This document shows positions 32,441 to 41,738 of a stretch of DNA of 64,000 nucleotides, in pieces (position 1 is the stretch's first letter; every line of letters begins with the position of its first letter). The translations under genes and the position numbers were made by a program. The notes under the pieces are model-generated. The model ran no database searches, was not told the DNA's origin, and saw nothing but the letters and a program-made list of their open reading frames with translations. The stretch is from Pegoplata infirma. Taxonomy: Eukaryota; Arthropoda; Insecta; Diptera; Anthomyiidae. The stretch is from assembly GCA_963921195.1 (NCBI GenBank), contig OY992536.1:230056023-230120022 (forward strand), given 5' to 3'.

Positions 32441-33710
32441 CGGACATAACCCCCTCGGACAAAATCCCCACGTACATAATCCCCACGAACATTATTCCCA
32501 TAACTGAAATGGGGACTATGACCGAATGCATTACCCATATTTTTTGTGGGGGCTATGACCATTTCAAAAACTGTCATAATACCAATGGGGATTATGTTCG
32601 TTCCCTGTTTTGGAACTCGACCGACATTTGTTCGGTCTTAACCCCCATTCATATTATGGGAACTAAGTCCAAAGTAATTTCGGTCATAATCCCTGATTTT
32701 GGCGGTTGGATGGTACACCCAAAAAATTTCCCAGTTACTAGCTACTATTTTTTTAACTGAGTCCCAGTTAAAATACACCTAACTGAGTCCCAGTTATTCA
32801 AATTGGTTGACAATAACTAATATTTTAAATATAGAAAACAACTATTGTCCAGTCAACGGGAACCAACATTTACGTTATTTTTCATTGTTATTTATAATCA
32901 TTTAAAAAGTCAAAAAATAAATAAAGAAACACCAACATTGATTATTTTTATTTCGTATCCCCTTTATTTGATTTATCTTAACATTTTATTTTCACTTTCA
33001 CATCATACATATTTTTTTCTTGTTTAATTTTTGAATATAGCATCGCCTATGACTTTTTTTCCATTCCATGGTTTTCTTGGTCTCTGTCTGAAAATAATGA
33101 TAAGATTTAGCTTATTTTTGTAATATATTTCGCTTAATCAAATACTTAGATCAGTCTTACCTTACCAAAACAAAATATTTTAAAGTCCAAATTTTCCAAT
33201 ATTTATTTATTTCTTTATTTTTTTGGTTTGTATATATTTATATTTTTTTAAATAATTTTGACAAAATGAAATAAATTGAAACACAGGGCAACTAAAACTC
33301 TGTTATAATTTACTGAAATCCCAGTTATTTATTACTACATTAGTTATTTGAACAGAATTGGGTTTTAACTGGGAAATTCTTTAACTATACGACTGGGAAA
33401 TTTTTTCGGTGTAGGTTAAATGCATGAAGTTTGTAATCACTAAGCCCTAAACTTAAAAAAAAACTATACAATTTTTGGAATTATGGCCAATTAGTATATT
33501 GGACATTATCCCTGTAATGGGGATTATGGCCATTTATTGTTATTGTTCCCATAAATCCACTGGGAATTAAGTTAATTTTTTTCCATTTGGGATTGTGTCC
33601 TAAATTTTTTTGGTCCCCCTAACATTATGGGGATTATAACCGAAATGAATTTGGTCATAATCCCATAACGGAAATGGGGATAATGTCCGAGGGGATTATG
33701 TCATATCTCA
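32441..33710. mobile_element. M5 element copy 1, split by M6
   Basis: The left end is CGGACATAACCCCCTCGGAC; the right end, read inverted, is TGACATAATCCCCTCGGACA, so the termini are inverted repeats of the same module. Sense and antisense 'ataatccccac' and 'ggggattatg' phrases fill the element. It matches copy 2 (36008-36563) except for the M6 insertion. No coding motif; the local frames are shadows. Confidence 0.7.
32716..33411. mobile_element. M6 MITE nested in M5, TA target duplication
   Basis: M6 starts CACCCAAAAAATTTCCCAGT and ends ACTGGGAAATTTTTTCGGTG, flanked by TA at 32714-32715 and 33412-33413. Its interior has repeated 'ctgagtcccagtta' phrases near the left end and antisense versions at the right. 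M5 copy 2 lacks it. The termini and TA fit a non-autonomous Tc1/mariner element. Confidence 0.75.
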
Positions 33711-33765
33711 CAAGGGAAGTATCTCAACCATTATGAACCGATTTGCCTGAAACTTAAAATATATA

Positions 33766-34579
33766 CACTCAAAAAATTATGTCATTAACTGTTTGTAGTT
33801 TATTTAAAAAGTTTTCCGTTTAGTCGTTTTTAAAAGAAAAAACATTTGTTTGATGTTCAGTTTTTATTAATGACTACTTCAGTCCTTTGTTTCAAAAATA
33901 ACACACTAAAAAATATAGACTTTCATTTGCATTTAATTTTTAAAGTCATTTATTTTTGTTCTGTAAGTAAAAACTACTGATTATTCTTTTGATTTAAGTA
34001 ATAATTTTTAAGTAATTTTTTTTAAATTGTTGGTATTTTTTAATGAAATATCATTAGTTTTTACCTACACAAGTCAGTTATTTTTTTGTAGAAAAAAAAA
34101 AATCAAAAAATTATTTATAGAAATATAAAAACATATTTGTATCAAGTGACTTTGGCACGATGGGTAGAGTGTCTGGCCAGAATGTAGTTGATTGCGGGAT
34201 CGATTCCCCAAAATTTTATTAAAAATTTTTAAAAAAATATTTCAATAAAAAATTGTAAAAAATTACCTACGAAATCAATTATTTTTATTGTTTTCGTAGG
34301 TTATTTTTTTGAAATTTGTTGGTAAAAATAACAGAACTATCAATAATTTTTAATGTTTTCGTAGGTTATTTTTTTCGAATGTGTTGGTAAAAATGAGTGA
34401 AAAAAACTTTATTTTTTAATGTTTAATGTTATTTATTTTAGAAAATTTTGTCAACAGTAAAAAATAAATGTTGATGTTTGTTAAAACAAATGAATAATTA
34501 CTGGGATGGTTTTCAATTGTTTATTCACTTGTTTTAAGTGTGTTTTTCATTTGTTTTTGCCTACAAAATATTTTGAGTG
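33766..34579 (+). mobile_element. Element G copy 1: TIR element carrying a tRNA-like Pol III promoter
   Basis: CACTCAAAAAATTATGTC at the left (after TA at 33764-33765) and AATATTTTGAGTG at the right suggest MITE-like ends. In the middle, 34147-34208 looks like part of a tRNA: box A-like TGGGTAGAGTG (34161-34171) and box B-like GGATCGATTCC (34197-34207). The D-stem GCAC/GTGT and a G+C-rich T-stem can be drawn. The segments on both sides of it are shared with the reverse copy at 44035-44385, so the tRNA-like part belongs to the element. The alternative is a SINE inserted in an ancestral MITE. Confidence 0.6.
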
Positions 34580-35067
34580 TTTTTTCTACCTCCTATTTGA
34601 CAAGAATTCCTTGTTATTTTACAAGCTTTTTACCAATAATTTTGTAATTTTACAAGCTTTTTACCAAAAAAATTTTAAAATTACAATTTTTTTAAAGCGA
34701 TAAAACTTACAAAGAGGTTTCGTGACTTAACTAAATTTTTTACTACTCCTATTTTACGAGAATTCCTAGTAAAAATTACGAGTTTTTTTTTTGTAATTTT
34801 ACAAGATTTTTACCAATAAAATTGTAAGCTTACATCTTTTTTAGCGAAATACAACTTACAAGAAATTCACGTAAATTTAATAGATTTTTTTTTTGTAAAA
34901 AATCTTGAAAATTTTTAAAATTACATGAAAAACTGTAAAATTACAAAAAAAAAATGTAAATTTTGATCGAAAATTATTTGTTAAAAAACAAGGAAAACTG
35001 TCAAATATTGGTAAAATGGGATTACGAGACTTTTTCTAGTAATTTGAAAAGGTTTTTTATTTGAGTG
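34580..35067. mobile_element. MITE Z, X-family
   Basis: 'ttttctacctcctatttgacaagaattccttgt' to GGTTTTTTATTTGAGTG matches MITE Y without its first bases. It abuts element G at the shared GAGTG end. The sequence directly after it (caggcagtttaagttcg) is HLE-A, so the G/Z block sits in an HLE-A copy. Confidence 0.65.
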
Positions 35068-35330
35068 CAGGCAGTTTAAGTTCGTAAGCTGGCAAAATCG
35101 GACCAAGGGGAAAAAAGTTCCCCTTGGAGAACTAAACCAACCTATAAAAAAACATTTTTTACAGTTTTTTTTTTTTTGTATTTTTGCTAATCAAATGAAA
35201 CACTTTTATGCCCGAAGAAAATCAAAATTCTGCACCTGGACCCTGGATTCGAAAATGTCGTTTTCTTTGTTCCGCCCCTTTTTTTATGGGCGTGGATATC
35301 AGAAAATTATTTAAATACTGACTAAATTGC
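35068..35330 (-). mobile_element. HLE-A internal fragment
   Basis: 'ggcagtttaagttcgtaagctggcaaaatcggaccaaggggaaaaaagttccccttgg' and the following 'gaactaaaccaacct' module belong to HLE-A. The end hairpin and TATACCC terminus are absent. Confidence 0.6.
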
Positions 35331-35798
35331 ATTACTTAAGTGCAAAAAGCGTAAAAATTAATTTCTAAACATTTTTCACGAGAGATAAGGTGCTCCAGAT
35401 GACCCCCGCCGATCGGATGGTATAGGTATTGATTAATCTGATACTCTTGATACTCTGGACATGAGAATACAGTGTGATATCCGTTGGAGGCACATTTGAG
35501 TTACCTCTGACACAAAAATGGTAAAATTGTTTAACAAAAAATGGATTTTTTAGAGACAGGATTAGTTCTTCAAGGGGAACTTTTTTCCCCTGGTCCAAAC
35601 TTCAGGAGTCTCTTGTAGTTTGGATTGAATCGTGCTTTCCACAGACAGTCGGACGGACGCACGGATATTGGTAAAATGTCTTAGAATCTTTCATGGATCA
35701 AAACATATGTACTTTTTGGGGTCCCCGATCGATATTTCGATGCGTTACAAACGGAATGACAAAGTGAGTATAACCCCGTACTGTAGTTGGAGGGTATA
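35331..35798 (+). mobile_element. HLE-A fragment, opposite orientation
   Basis: From about 35480 this reads 'ttcaaggggaacttttttcccc', GACAGTCGGACGGACGCACG, 'ttcgatgcgttacaaacggaatgacaaagtgag' and GTAGTTGGAGGGTATA, the second half of HLE-A. With 35068-35330 it forms an inverted pair. The 77- and 78-codon frames are shadows of the repeat. Confidence 0.7.
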
Positions 35799-36007
35799 CA
35801 AAATGGAAGCACTTTTAAACGACCCAACAAGTTTTATAAATAAAGAAAAATATAACGTGGTAAAATAGTTTTTAATTTTAAGCTAAGATATTTCAAACTT
35901 CTCGATTTCAGCAGTCCGCGCCATCTGAATTTTGAGGATGTCTGATTTTGGTCAAACTCGTTCAAATCGCCATATTCCAAATGAATAAGCATGTGAACTT
36001 CGGTTAC
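35799..36007. other. Short unassigned stretch
   Basis: No repeat is recognised between HLE-A and M5 copy 2. No supported frame. Confidence 0.35.
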
Positions 36008-36563
36008 CGGACATAACCCCCACGGACATAATCAAGACGAACATTATCCCCATAACGTAAATGGGGATTATGACCGAATGCATCACCCATATTTGTTGTG
36101 GGGGCTATGACCATTTCAAAAACTATCATAATCCCAATGAGGATTATGTTCGTTCCCTGTTGGGAATTATACCGTATAATAATACCGTATGTACATTTGT
36201 TCGGTCATAACCCCCATTCATATTATGGGAACTAAGTCCAAAGTAATTTCGGTCATAATCCACGATTTTGGCGTGGATTATGAGCCCTAAACTTAAAACA
36301 AAAACTATACAATTTTTGGAATTATGGTCAATTAGTATATTGGACATTATCCCTGTAATGGGGATTATGGCCATTTGTTACGTGGTTGTTATTCCCATAA
36401 ATCCACTGGGAATTAAGTTAATTTTTTTCCATTTGGGATTGTGTCCTAAATTTTTTTGGTCATAGTTCCCCCTAACATTATGGGTATTAAAACCGAAATG
36501 AATTTGGTCATAATCCCATAACGGAAATGGGGATAATGTCCGAGGGGATTATGTCATATCTCA
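36008..36563. mobile_element. M5 element copy 2, uninterrupted
   Basis: The copy begins CGGACATAACCCCCACGGAC and ends GGGGATTATGTCATATCTCA, matching the two outer parts of copy 1 and lacking M6. Inverted modules allow the whole element to fold imperfectly. The two 65-76-codon frames are shadows. Confidence 0.7.
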
Positions 36564-36675
36564 GTGAACTTTATTTCGTCCCAATTTAAAATCGTTTTGA
36601 TATGAAAATTTCGTAACGATTTTGACAAAATTATATTTTTTATTCGTGCCATTTCGCATTTTTTAGAAATCAAAC

Positions 36676-36876
36676 ATGCCGTATTATAAGGCTTTCGTGT
36701 GCTTTATATTGGTTTTCGTTACCTCTGCACAAATTTTTGTAATGAGTGTAATTTATGTTATTGTTAAAAATAATATTGAATTGCACCTTAGCTGTGGTTG
36801 GCTGTTTAAAAGGGGCGTGCAAGTGAATTTCGTTTGTGGCAAAAACCACAATATTAAATTAAAGAATGCAAAATAG
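36676..36876 (+). CDS. Candidate small secreted peptide, unrecognised
   Basis: I do not recognise this 66-residue product. The start context AATCAAACATG fits the dipteran Cavener consensus. Residues 5-29 are strongly hydrophobic and could be a signal peptide (cleavage possible after VTSAQ near residue 19) or a membrane anchor. The remaining segment is basic (K/R/H-rich) with two cysteines, in LHLSCGW and NFVCGK. Codons in the second half use G or C in third position more often than the surrounding A/T-rich DNA would give. AATAAA at 36932-36937 is a possible polyadenylation signal, and TTTTTTAG just before the start could be a splice acceptor. It lies in apparently non-repetitive DNA between M5 and FB7. 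It could equally be a chance frame or a fragment of a lost gene. Confidence 0.3.
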   Translation: MPYYKAFVCFILVFVTSAQIFVMSVIYVIVKNNIELHLSCGWLFKRGVQVNFVCGKNHNIKLKNAK

Positions 36877-37003
36877 TCAAGATCGCAGACAGCATAAAAT
36901 TTCAATAGGGTCACTGTGATACTTAAAACGTAATAAAATTTAAACTAAAACAGTGATATTCAACGACAGAATATCGTATTGATGGTCCAAGAATTTGTCT
37001 ATG

Positions 37004-38137
37004 CACAGAAAAAACAGCCCGTTTTTTGTTGTTTTGTCCAATAAAAAAATATTTTACAACATAAAAGAAAAAAAATAGTTGGTCAATATGAAAGGTAATT
37101 ATGTAAGAAACGAACTACTTTCAATTTTTTTAATTTTGGTTCAAAATTACGCCTTCTATTGGAAAAAAATAAAAAAAAATTAAAAAAATCAATTACGAAA
37201 TACACCGATTCAATTACTTTAGTATTTGAAATTCCTCCGAGCACGAAAATTGTAATATTGATTACTAAAGTAATTGGTCCAATTACTAAAGTAATTGGTT
37301 CAATTATTTTAGTAATTGGCCCAATTACTTGAGTAATCTATATTACAATTTTCGTGCTCGGAGGAAATTCAAATACTAAAGTAATTGAATCGGTGTATTT
37401 AGTAATTGATTTTTTTTAATTTTTTTCATTTTTTTCCAATAGAGGGCGTAATTTTGAACCAAAATGAAAAAAGTTCAAACTAGTTTGTTTTTCACTTAAT
37501 CACCTTTCATATTGACCAAACTTTTTATACCCTCCAACTACAGTATGGGGGTATACTCACTTTGTCATTCCGTGTGTAACGCATCGAAATATCGGTCTGG
37601 GACCCCATAAAGTATATATATTATTGATCAGTGATCGATTCTAAGACATTTTAGCGATGTCCGTCCGTCCGTCCGTCTGTCCGTCCGTCCGTCCGTCTGT
37701 AATTAACACGATGCAGTCCAAAATAAAATAGCTAGACCCTTCAAGTTTGGCACAAATATGTCTTATGTTCCTAGGCAGGTTAGGTTCGGAAATTGGCCAA
37801 ATCGGACCAGGGGGAAAAAAGTTCCCCCTTGAAGAACTAAACCAACCTCTAAAAAAATACACTTTTTTACATGTTTTTTTTGTATTTTTGTTAATTAAAC
37901 GAAACATTTGGTATATTTATCGCGATGGGAAGGTGCTCTCAACGTCCCCCACTGACCCTATCAACCCCCCCCAAAAAAAAAAAGAAACGCCCCTGACAAT
38001 TTTTTTTTTTTTTTTATATTTTGGAGGGTATAATAGATTCGGCACAGCCGAATTTAACACTCTCACTTGTTTTCTTTTATGTTGTAAAATATTTTTTTAT
38101 TGGACAAAACAACAAAAAACAGGCTGTTTTTTCTGTG
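37004..38137. mobile_element. FB7 foldback element, split by HLE-A
   Basis: Terminal CACAGAAAAAACAGCCCGTT pairs with AACAGGCTGTTTTTTCTGTG at 38118-38137. Deeper pairs include TTGTTGTTTTGTCCAATAAA, 'ttttggttcaaaattacgcc' and TACACCGATTCAATTACTTT. The centre near 37290 is a run of 'actaaagtaattgg' phrases. HLE-A occupies part of the right arm. No coding motif. Confidence 0.75.
37523..38070 (-). mobile_element. HLE-A Helitron-like element, complete
   Basis: It starts TTTTTATACCCTCCAACTAC and ends with the hairpin ATTCGGCACAGCCGAAT followed by TTAACACTCTCACTTGT. A (GTCC)n tract lies at 37661-37698, and GGGGGAAAAAAGTTCCCCCT forms an internal hairpin near 37810. It has no TIR. The left arm of FB7 (37060-37090) shows the uninterrupted target. 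The 88-134-codon frames are shadows. Confidence 0.8.
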
Positions 38138-38794
38138 TGGCAGAGTTTTAAAGAATATATTCTTTCAGATCAAAAGTTAATTTTCAAAAAGTTACAAGGA
38201 ATTTGTTTCATTTAAATTCATTCCACTGAATTAAAATAGGGATGTAATCATAACCAAATTTTTAACATTATTTTGTATATGTGTTCAATTACAGGGAGTT
38301 TTAACAATATTTTAAATTCAAATAGATCAAACACAACATGCAACGAACGGCATTGAAGTTATAAACTGTTATATTTCGATTAGTTTGTTTTAGAACACAG
38401 ACCTAATTTTTTTATTAGTTAATAATAAACTTGAGAGAATTTCATACAAAAGTGAGATAACCTATTTTTTTAAAAGATTATTAATTAAAACTTGATTAAA
38501 ATCAGCAAACAGTTGGTTAAATTTATACAATATTTTAATGCACTTGAAATATTTTTTAACCTTTTAACGTTTTAACAAAAAAAAAAAAAAAAAATTAACG
38601 AAGTAACAATTCAGTGAACAAGTTTTAATGATACATTTATAAAAAAAAATTAACTTAAAAACCGGGAAATTGTTGGTAACTTTTTCCCCTCGCCATAAAT
38701 GTTTTCAAGTTCTTTTATTTCACTTTCTGCAGGAAAGTTATTGAAATTTATCATTATTTAAACTTTTTATTTATTTACGTACTCTCAAAAGGGG
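38138..38794. other. A/T-rich DNA, no gene
   Basis: No shared repeat or open frame with content. Possibly single-copy. Confidence 0.4.
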
Positions 38795-39027
38795 AAGGAG
38801 CCGAAAAAGCGAAATTTTGTAATTCCCTCGGTGCAAGAGCAGGTCTTTGAACTATCTCTAGCACAAAAATTGCTCATTTGTTTAACAAAAATACATGTAA
38901 AAAATTGTGTTTTCAGAGGTTAGTTAAGTTATTCAAGGGGGAGCTTTTTCCCCCCTTTTCCGATTTTACCCATTTACGAACTTAACCTGCCTAGGACTAT
39001 AAGACATATTTGTGTGAATTTGCAGTA
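38795..39027 (+). mobile_element. HLE-A internal fragment
   Basis: 'ttgctcatttgtttaacaaaaatac', then 'gttattcaagggggagctttttcccccttttccgattttacccatttacgaacttaacctgcctaggac' match the middle of HLE-A at 24330-24420. Both ends are missing. The next 90 bases hold the recurrent phrase GATATTCGT...CAAACGGTTTTTGAGATATC in reverse. Confidence 0.6.
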
Positions 39028-39116
39028 CACCATTTTTATTAATTTTGATGCGCGAACACGAATATCAAAATTTTTTTACTATCAGTCAAACGGTTTTTGA
39101 GATATCGCACAGAAAA

Positions 39117-39834
39117 AAAAAACAAGTAAGGAAGTTATAGTCGGTCAAGACCGACCATATGATACCCTACCCCAGTTCCGGAAAATGGGTCCAAGTCTAA
39201 ACATGTACCGATTGGATCGGTACATGTTTCCGATTTTAGTGGAATTGGTTTATTTTTTTGTCAATAGACCGATTTAACTGAATATCGGTCGAAATTTTTG
39301 TATGGGGGACTAAATCTATAAATGGTCCAAATATACTCCAATTTGATTAGGTTACTAAAGTGCAGGTTTAACACCTAAAAATTAAATTTTTATCAAATAT
39401 TTCCATTTTTATGAATTTTGAGTGAATTGTGTGAATATCGGGTGATTCGTGCATACAAAATTTGTTTACCTGCTAAATTTCAAAGCGATATCTGTTATAA
39501 TACGGTTATTAGAGTCATTTAAGCTGAGTCCAAAGGGGGCGTTTGTATGGGGACTAGATCTTAACATGGACCGATTTTCTCCAATTTCAATAGGCTTCGT
39601 CCTTGGGCCAAAAGATGCTTTAGTTTCAATTGATTGAAAATTGCGACCTGTATCGTGCTTAAACCGATAGATGGACAGACGGACATCGGTAAATCGACTC
39701 AAAAAGTAATTCTGAGTCGATCGGTATACTTGAAGGAAGGTCTAGGATCAATATTTCGAGTAGTTACAAACATCAGCACAAACTCATTACACCATGTACC
39801 ACAGAGTGGTGTAGGGTATAAAAAATTTGAGTAA
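39117..39834 (+). mobile_element. HLE-B Helitron-like element, complete
   Basis: It starts ACAAGTAAGGAAGTTATAGT, then the perfect hairpin GTCGGTCAAGACCGAC and ATATGATACCCTACCCC, and ends AGAGTGGTGTAGGGTATAAA. 'tatggggactagatc' phrases and GAGTCGATCGGTATACTTG mark the interior. GGTCTAGGATCAATATTTCG near 39738 is the empty-site reference for MITE X. Frames of 62-78 codons on both strands are shadows. Confidence 0.8.
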
Positions 39835-40169
39835 ATTTTTAATTGACACAATTAAAACTTTACTTAAAATTTTTGTTTTTTTTTAAGTAACTTTTTAATT
39901 GTGTCAAGTAAAAATTTACTAAAAATTCATAAATTTATTTTTTTAAAAAGTTTAAAAAAGTTTAAAATTTAAAAAAAAAAAAAAATTTCAAACTTTACCA
40001 AATATATTTATGTCTTAAAGACATAGGAAAATTTAATAAAGATGATTTCAAATTTTTAATTTCAATTAAAAAATTGCTCATTGTCAATTAAAAAATTGCT
40101 CATTGTTTTTTTTTTAATTAAAACAAGTGATTACTCAAATTGTTTTTCTCAATATTATTTTCTGTGTAT
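39835..40169 (-). mobile_element. M2 MITE copy 3, truncated
   Basis: On the minus strand it begins near a CACAGAAAATAATATTGAG terminus (plus end 'attattttctgtg'), then AAACAAGTGATTACTC in reverse, 'atgtctttaagacat' and 'aattgacacaattaaaa' modules. The other end abuts HLE-B and has lost its TIR. 'ccTAtgtcttt' here is the empty site for M3. Confidence 0.65.
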
Positions 40170-40430
40170 GAAAGGGTCCAGGATAAGAAATTTTGAGATT
40201 TTTAACATGATAATGTTTTTTGGATTTTGTTTCATCAATTTTTTTTTTCATCAAATTTTTTTTTTCCATCAAATTTTTTTTTCCATAAATTTTTTTTTTT
40301 TTTTTTCTTCAAATTTTTTTTTATAAAATTTTTTTTTTCATAAATTTTTTTTTTTTATCAATTTTTTTTTTTTTCAATTTTTTTTTCCATCAAAATTTTT
40401 TTTCATCAAATTTTTTTCATGAATTTTTAT
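40170..40430 (+). repeat. T-rich low-complexity repeat, (T)nCATCAAA
   Basis: Runs of seven to eighteen T separated by 'catcaaa' or 'cataaa' make up 40215-40425. The same texture occurs at 40975-41110 and, as A-rich DNA with 'gatgaaaaaa', at 45720-45995. The 81-codon phenylalanine-rich frame is an artefact. Confidence 0.7.
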
Positions 40431-40965
40431 ACCCTCCAACCACAGTATGGGGGTATACTCACTTTGTCATTCCGTGTGTAACGCATTGAAATATCGGTCT
40501 AGGACCCCATAAAGTGTATATATTATTGATCAGTGATCGATTCTAAGACATTCTAGCGATGTCCGTCCGCCCGTCTGTCCGTCTGTAGAGGACACGATAC
40601 AGTCCAAAATAAAAGAGTTAGACTTTCGAGGTTTTGCACGAATATGTCTTATATTCCTAGGCATGTTAAGTTCGGAAATGGGCAAAATCGGACCAAGGGG
40701 AAAAAAGTTCCCCCTTGGAGAACTAAACCAACCCCTGAAAAATGGTATTTTTTTGCAGGGCTTTTTGTACTTTTTTTAAGCAAATGCAACATTTTTATGT
40801 CAGACGAAGCTCAAAACCCTGCATTTGGACCCAGCGGATAAAAAAAAAAACTTTGCCCGCCCCTTTTGTGGGCGTGGATATAAAAAAATATATTTTAATT
40901 ATGATTAATTGGATTAAATAATTGGAAGAAGAAGGTGTCTAATGTTTCCTACCAAACCCCCAAAT
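40431..40965 (-). mobile_element. HLE-A Helitron-like element, lacking the hairpin end
   Basis: TATACCCTCCAACCACAGTA through GACACGATACAGTCCAAAAT and 'aaccctgcatttggacccagcgg' follow HLE-A closely. After 'gttgggagaaggtgtctaatg' the sequence passes into T-rich repeat rather than the ATTCGGC hairpin. The 65-codon frame is a shadow. Confidence 0.7.
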
Positions 40966-41545
40966 TTTTTTCTTACCAAAAAAATTTTTTTTTCATATTT
41001 TTTTCATCAATTTTTTTTACATCAAAAAAATTTTTCTTTTCATCAAAAAAAATTCATAAAAAACTTTTTTTCATCAAAACTTTTTTTCACAAAAAATTTT
41101 GGGTTCATTAAATTTTTTTTAATATAATTTTGTTTTTAGTGAAAAAATAATAATTTGTTTTTACCAAAACTACTTTTTCACCAAGTCTAAGCTTTTCGCA
41201 TAAAAATTTTACATTTGTTTATCAAATGTACATAAAACAAGTGAGAGCGTTTTATTCTTTGGTGCCGAATCTTTTATACTCTCCAAAATGTAAAAACACT
41301 TTTTTGCAATTATTTTTGCACTCACTTACGAAATGTACAGCTCTTTTGGTTTTTTAATGGGGTCCTCGACTGATATTTCAATTCGTTTTTCATGGAATAG
41401 CAAAGTAATATAACATTATTTTTTTTAAAAAAAAAACTTTGCTTTGACAAGTACACCCAAATCTTCCGCAAATCATTATAATGATTCAATGTTTTGGGCA
41501 AGAATTTGGCAAATTCGCAGGCATTTTTTTTTTAATTTCTTGCAC
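40966..41545 (+). repeat. Large inverted duplication, left arm (contains HLE-D end)
   Basis: This arm is an inverted copy of 45296-45990. It includes T-rich '(t)ncatcaa' DNA, 'ccaaaactactttttcaccaagtctaagcttttcgcataaaaat', the HLE-D end ACAAGTGAGAGCGTTTTATT (41237) with 'ggtgccgaatcttttatactctcc', and 'ggcaagaatttggcaaattcgcaggcatttt'. Identity extends on both sides of the HLE end, so the two arms are not simply two HLE insertions. Confidence 0.7.
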
Positions 41546-41738
41546 GTTGGAAAAAACCCGCAATTTTCTTCAAATTTTAAATAGCGTTATCTCGAAAACC
41601 GTTCAACTGATTTTAAATTTTTTTTGATATTCGTATTTATTCTCATTTTAACAAAAATAAATTGTGAACATCGAAAAGCGCTGGTGATGAAAAAGGTCAC
41701 CTAATTTATTTTTTAGATTTCTCGTTGGACAAATTATA
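41546..41738. other. Unassigned stretch with the recurrent phrase
   Basis: GCGTTATCTCGAAAACCGTT at 41583 followed by 'caactgattttaaattttttttgatattcgta' is the clearest copy of the phrase shared among several repeats. No gene. Confidence 0.5.

Noticed and set aside
34147..34208. Functional tRNA gene
   Set aside because: Boxes A and B are present, but the acceptor and anticodon arms do not fold convincingly and the segment is part of a repeated element.
36739..36791. 53-bp intron in the candidate peptide frame
   Set aside because: Splicing would put the second part into a frame that stops after five codons.
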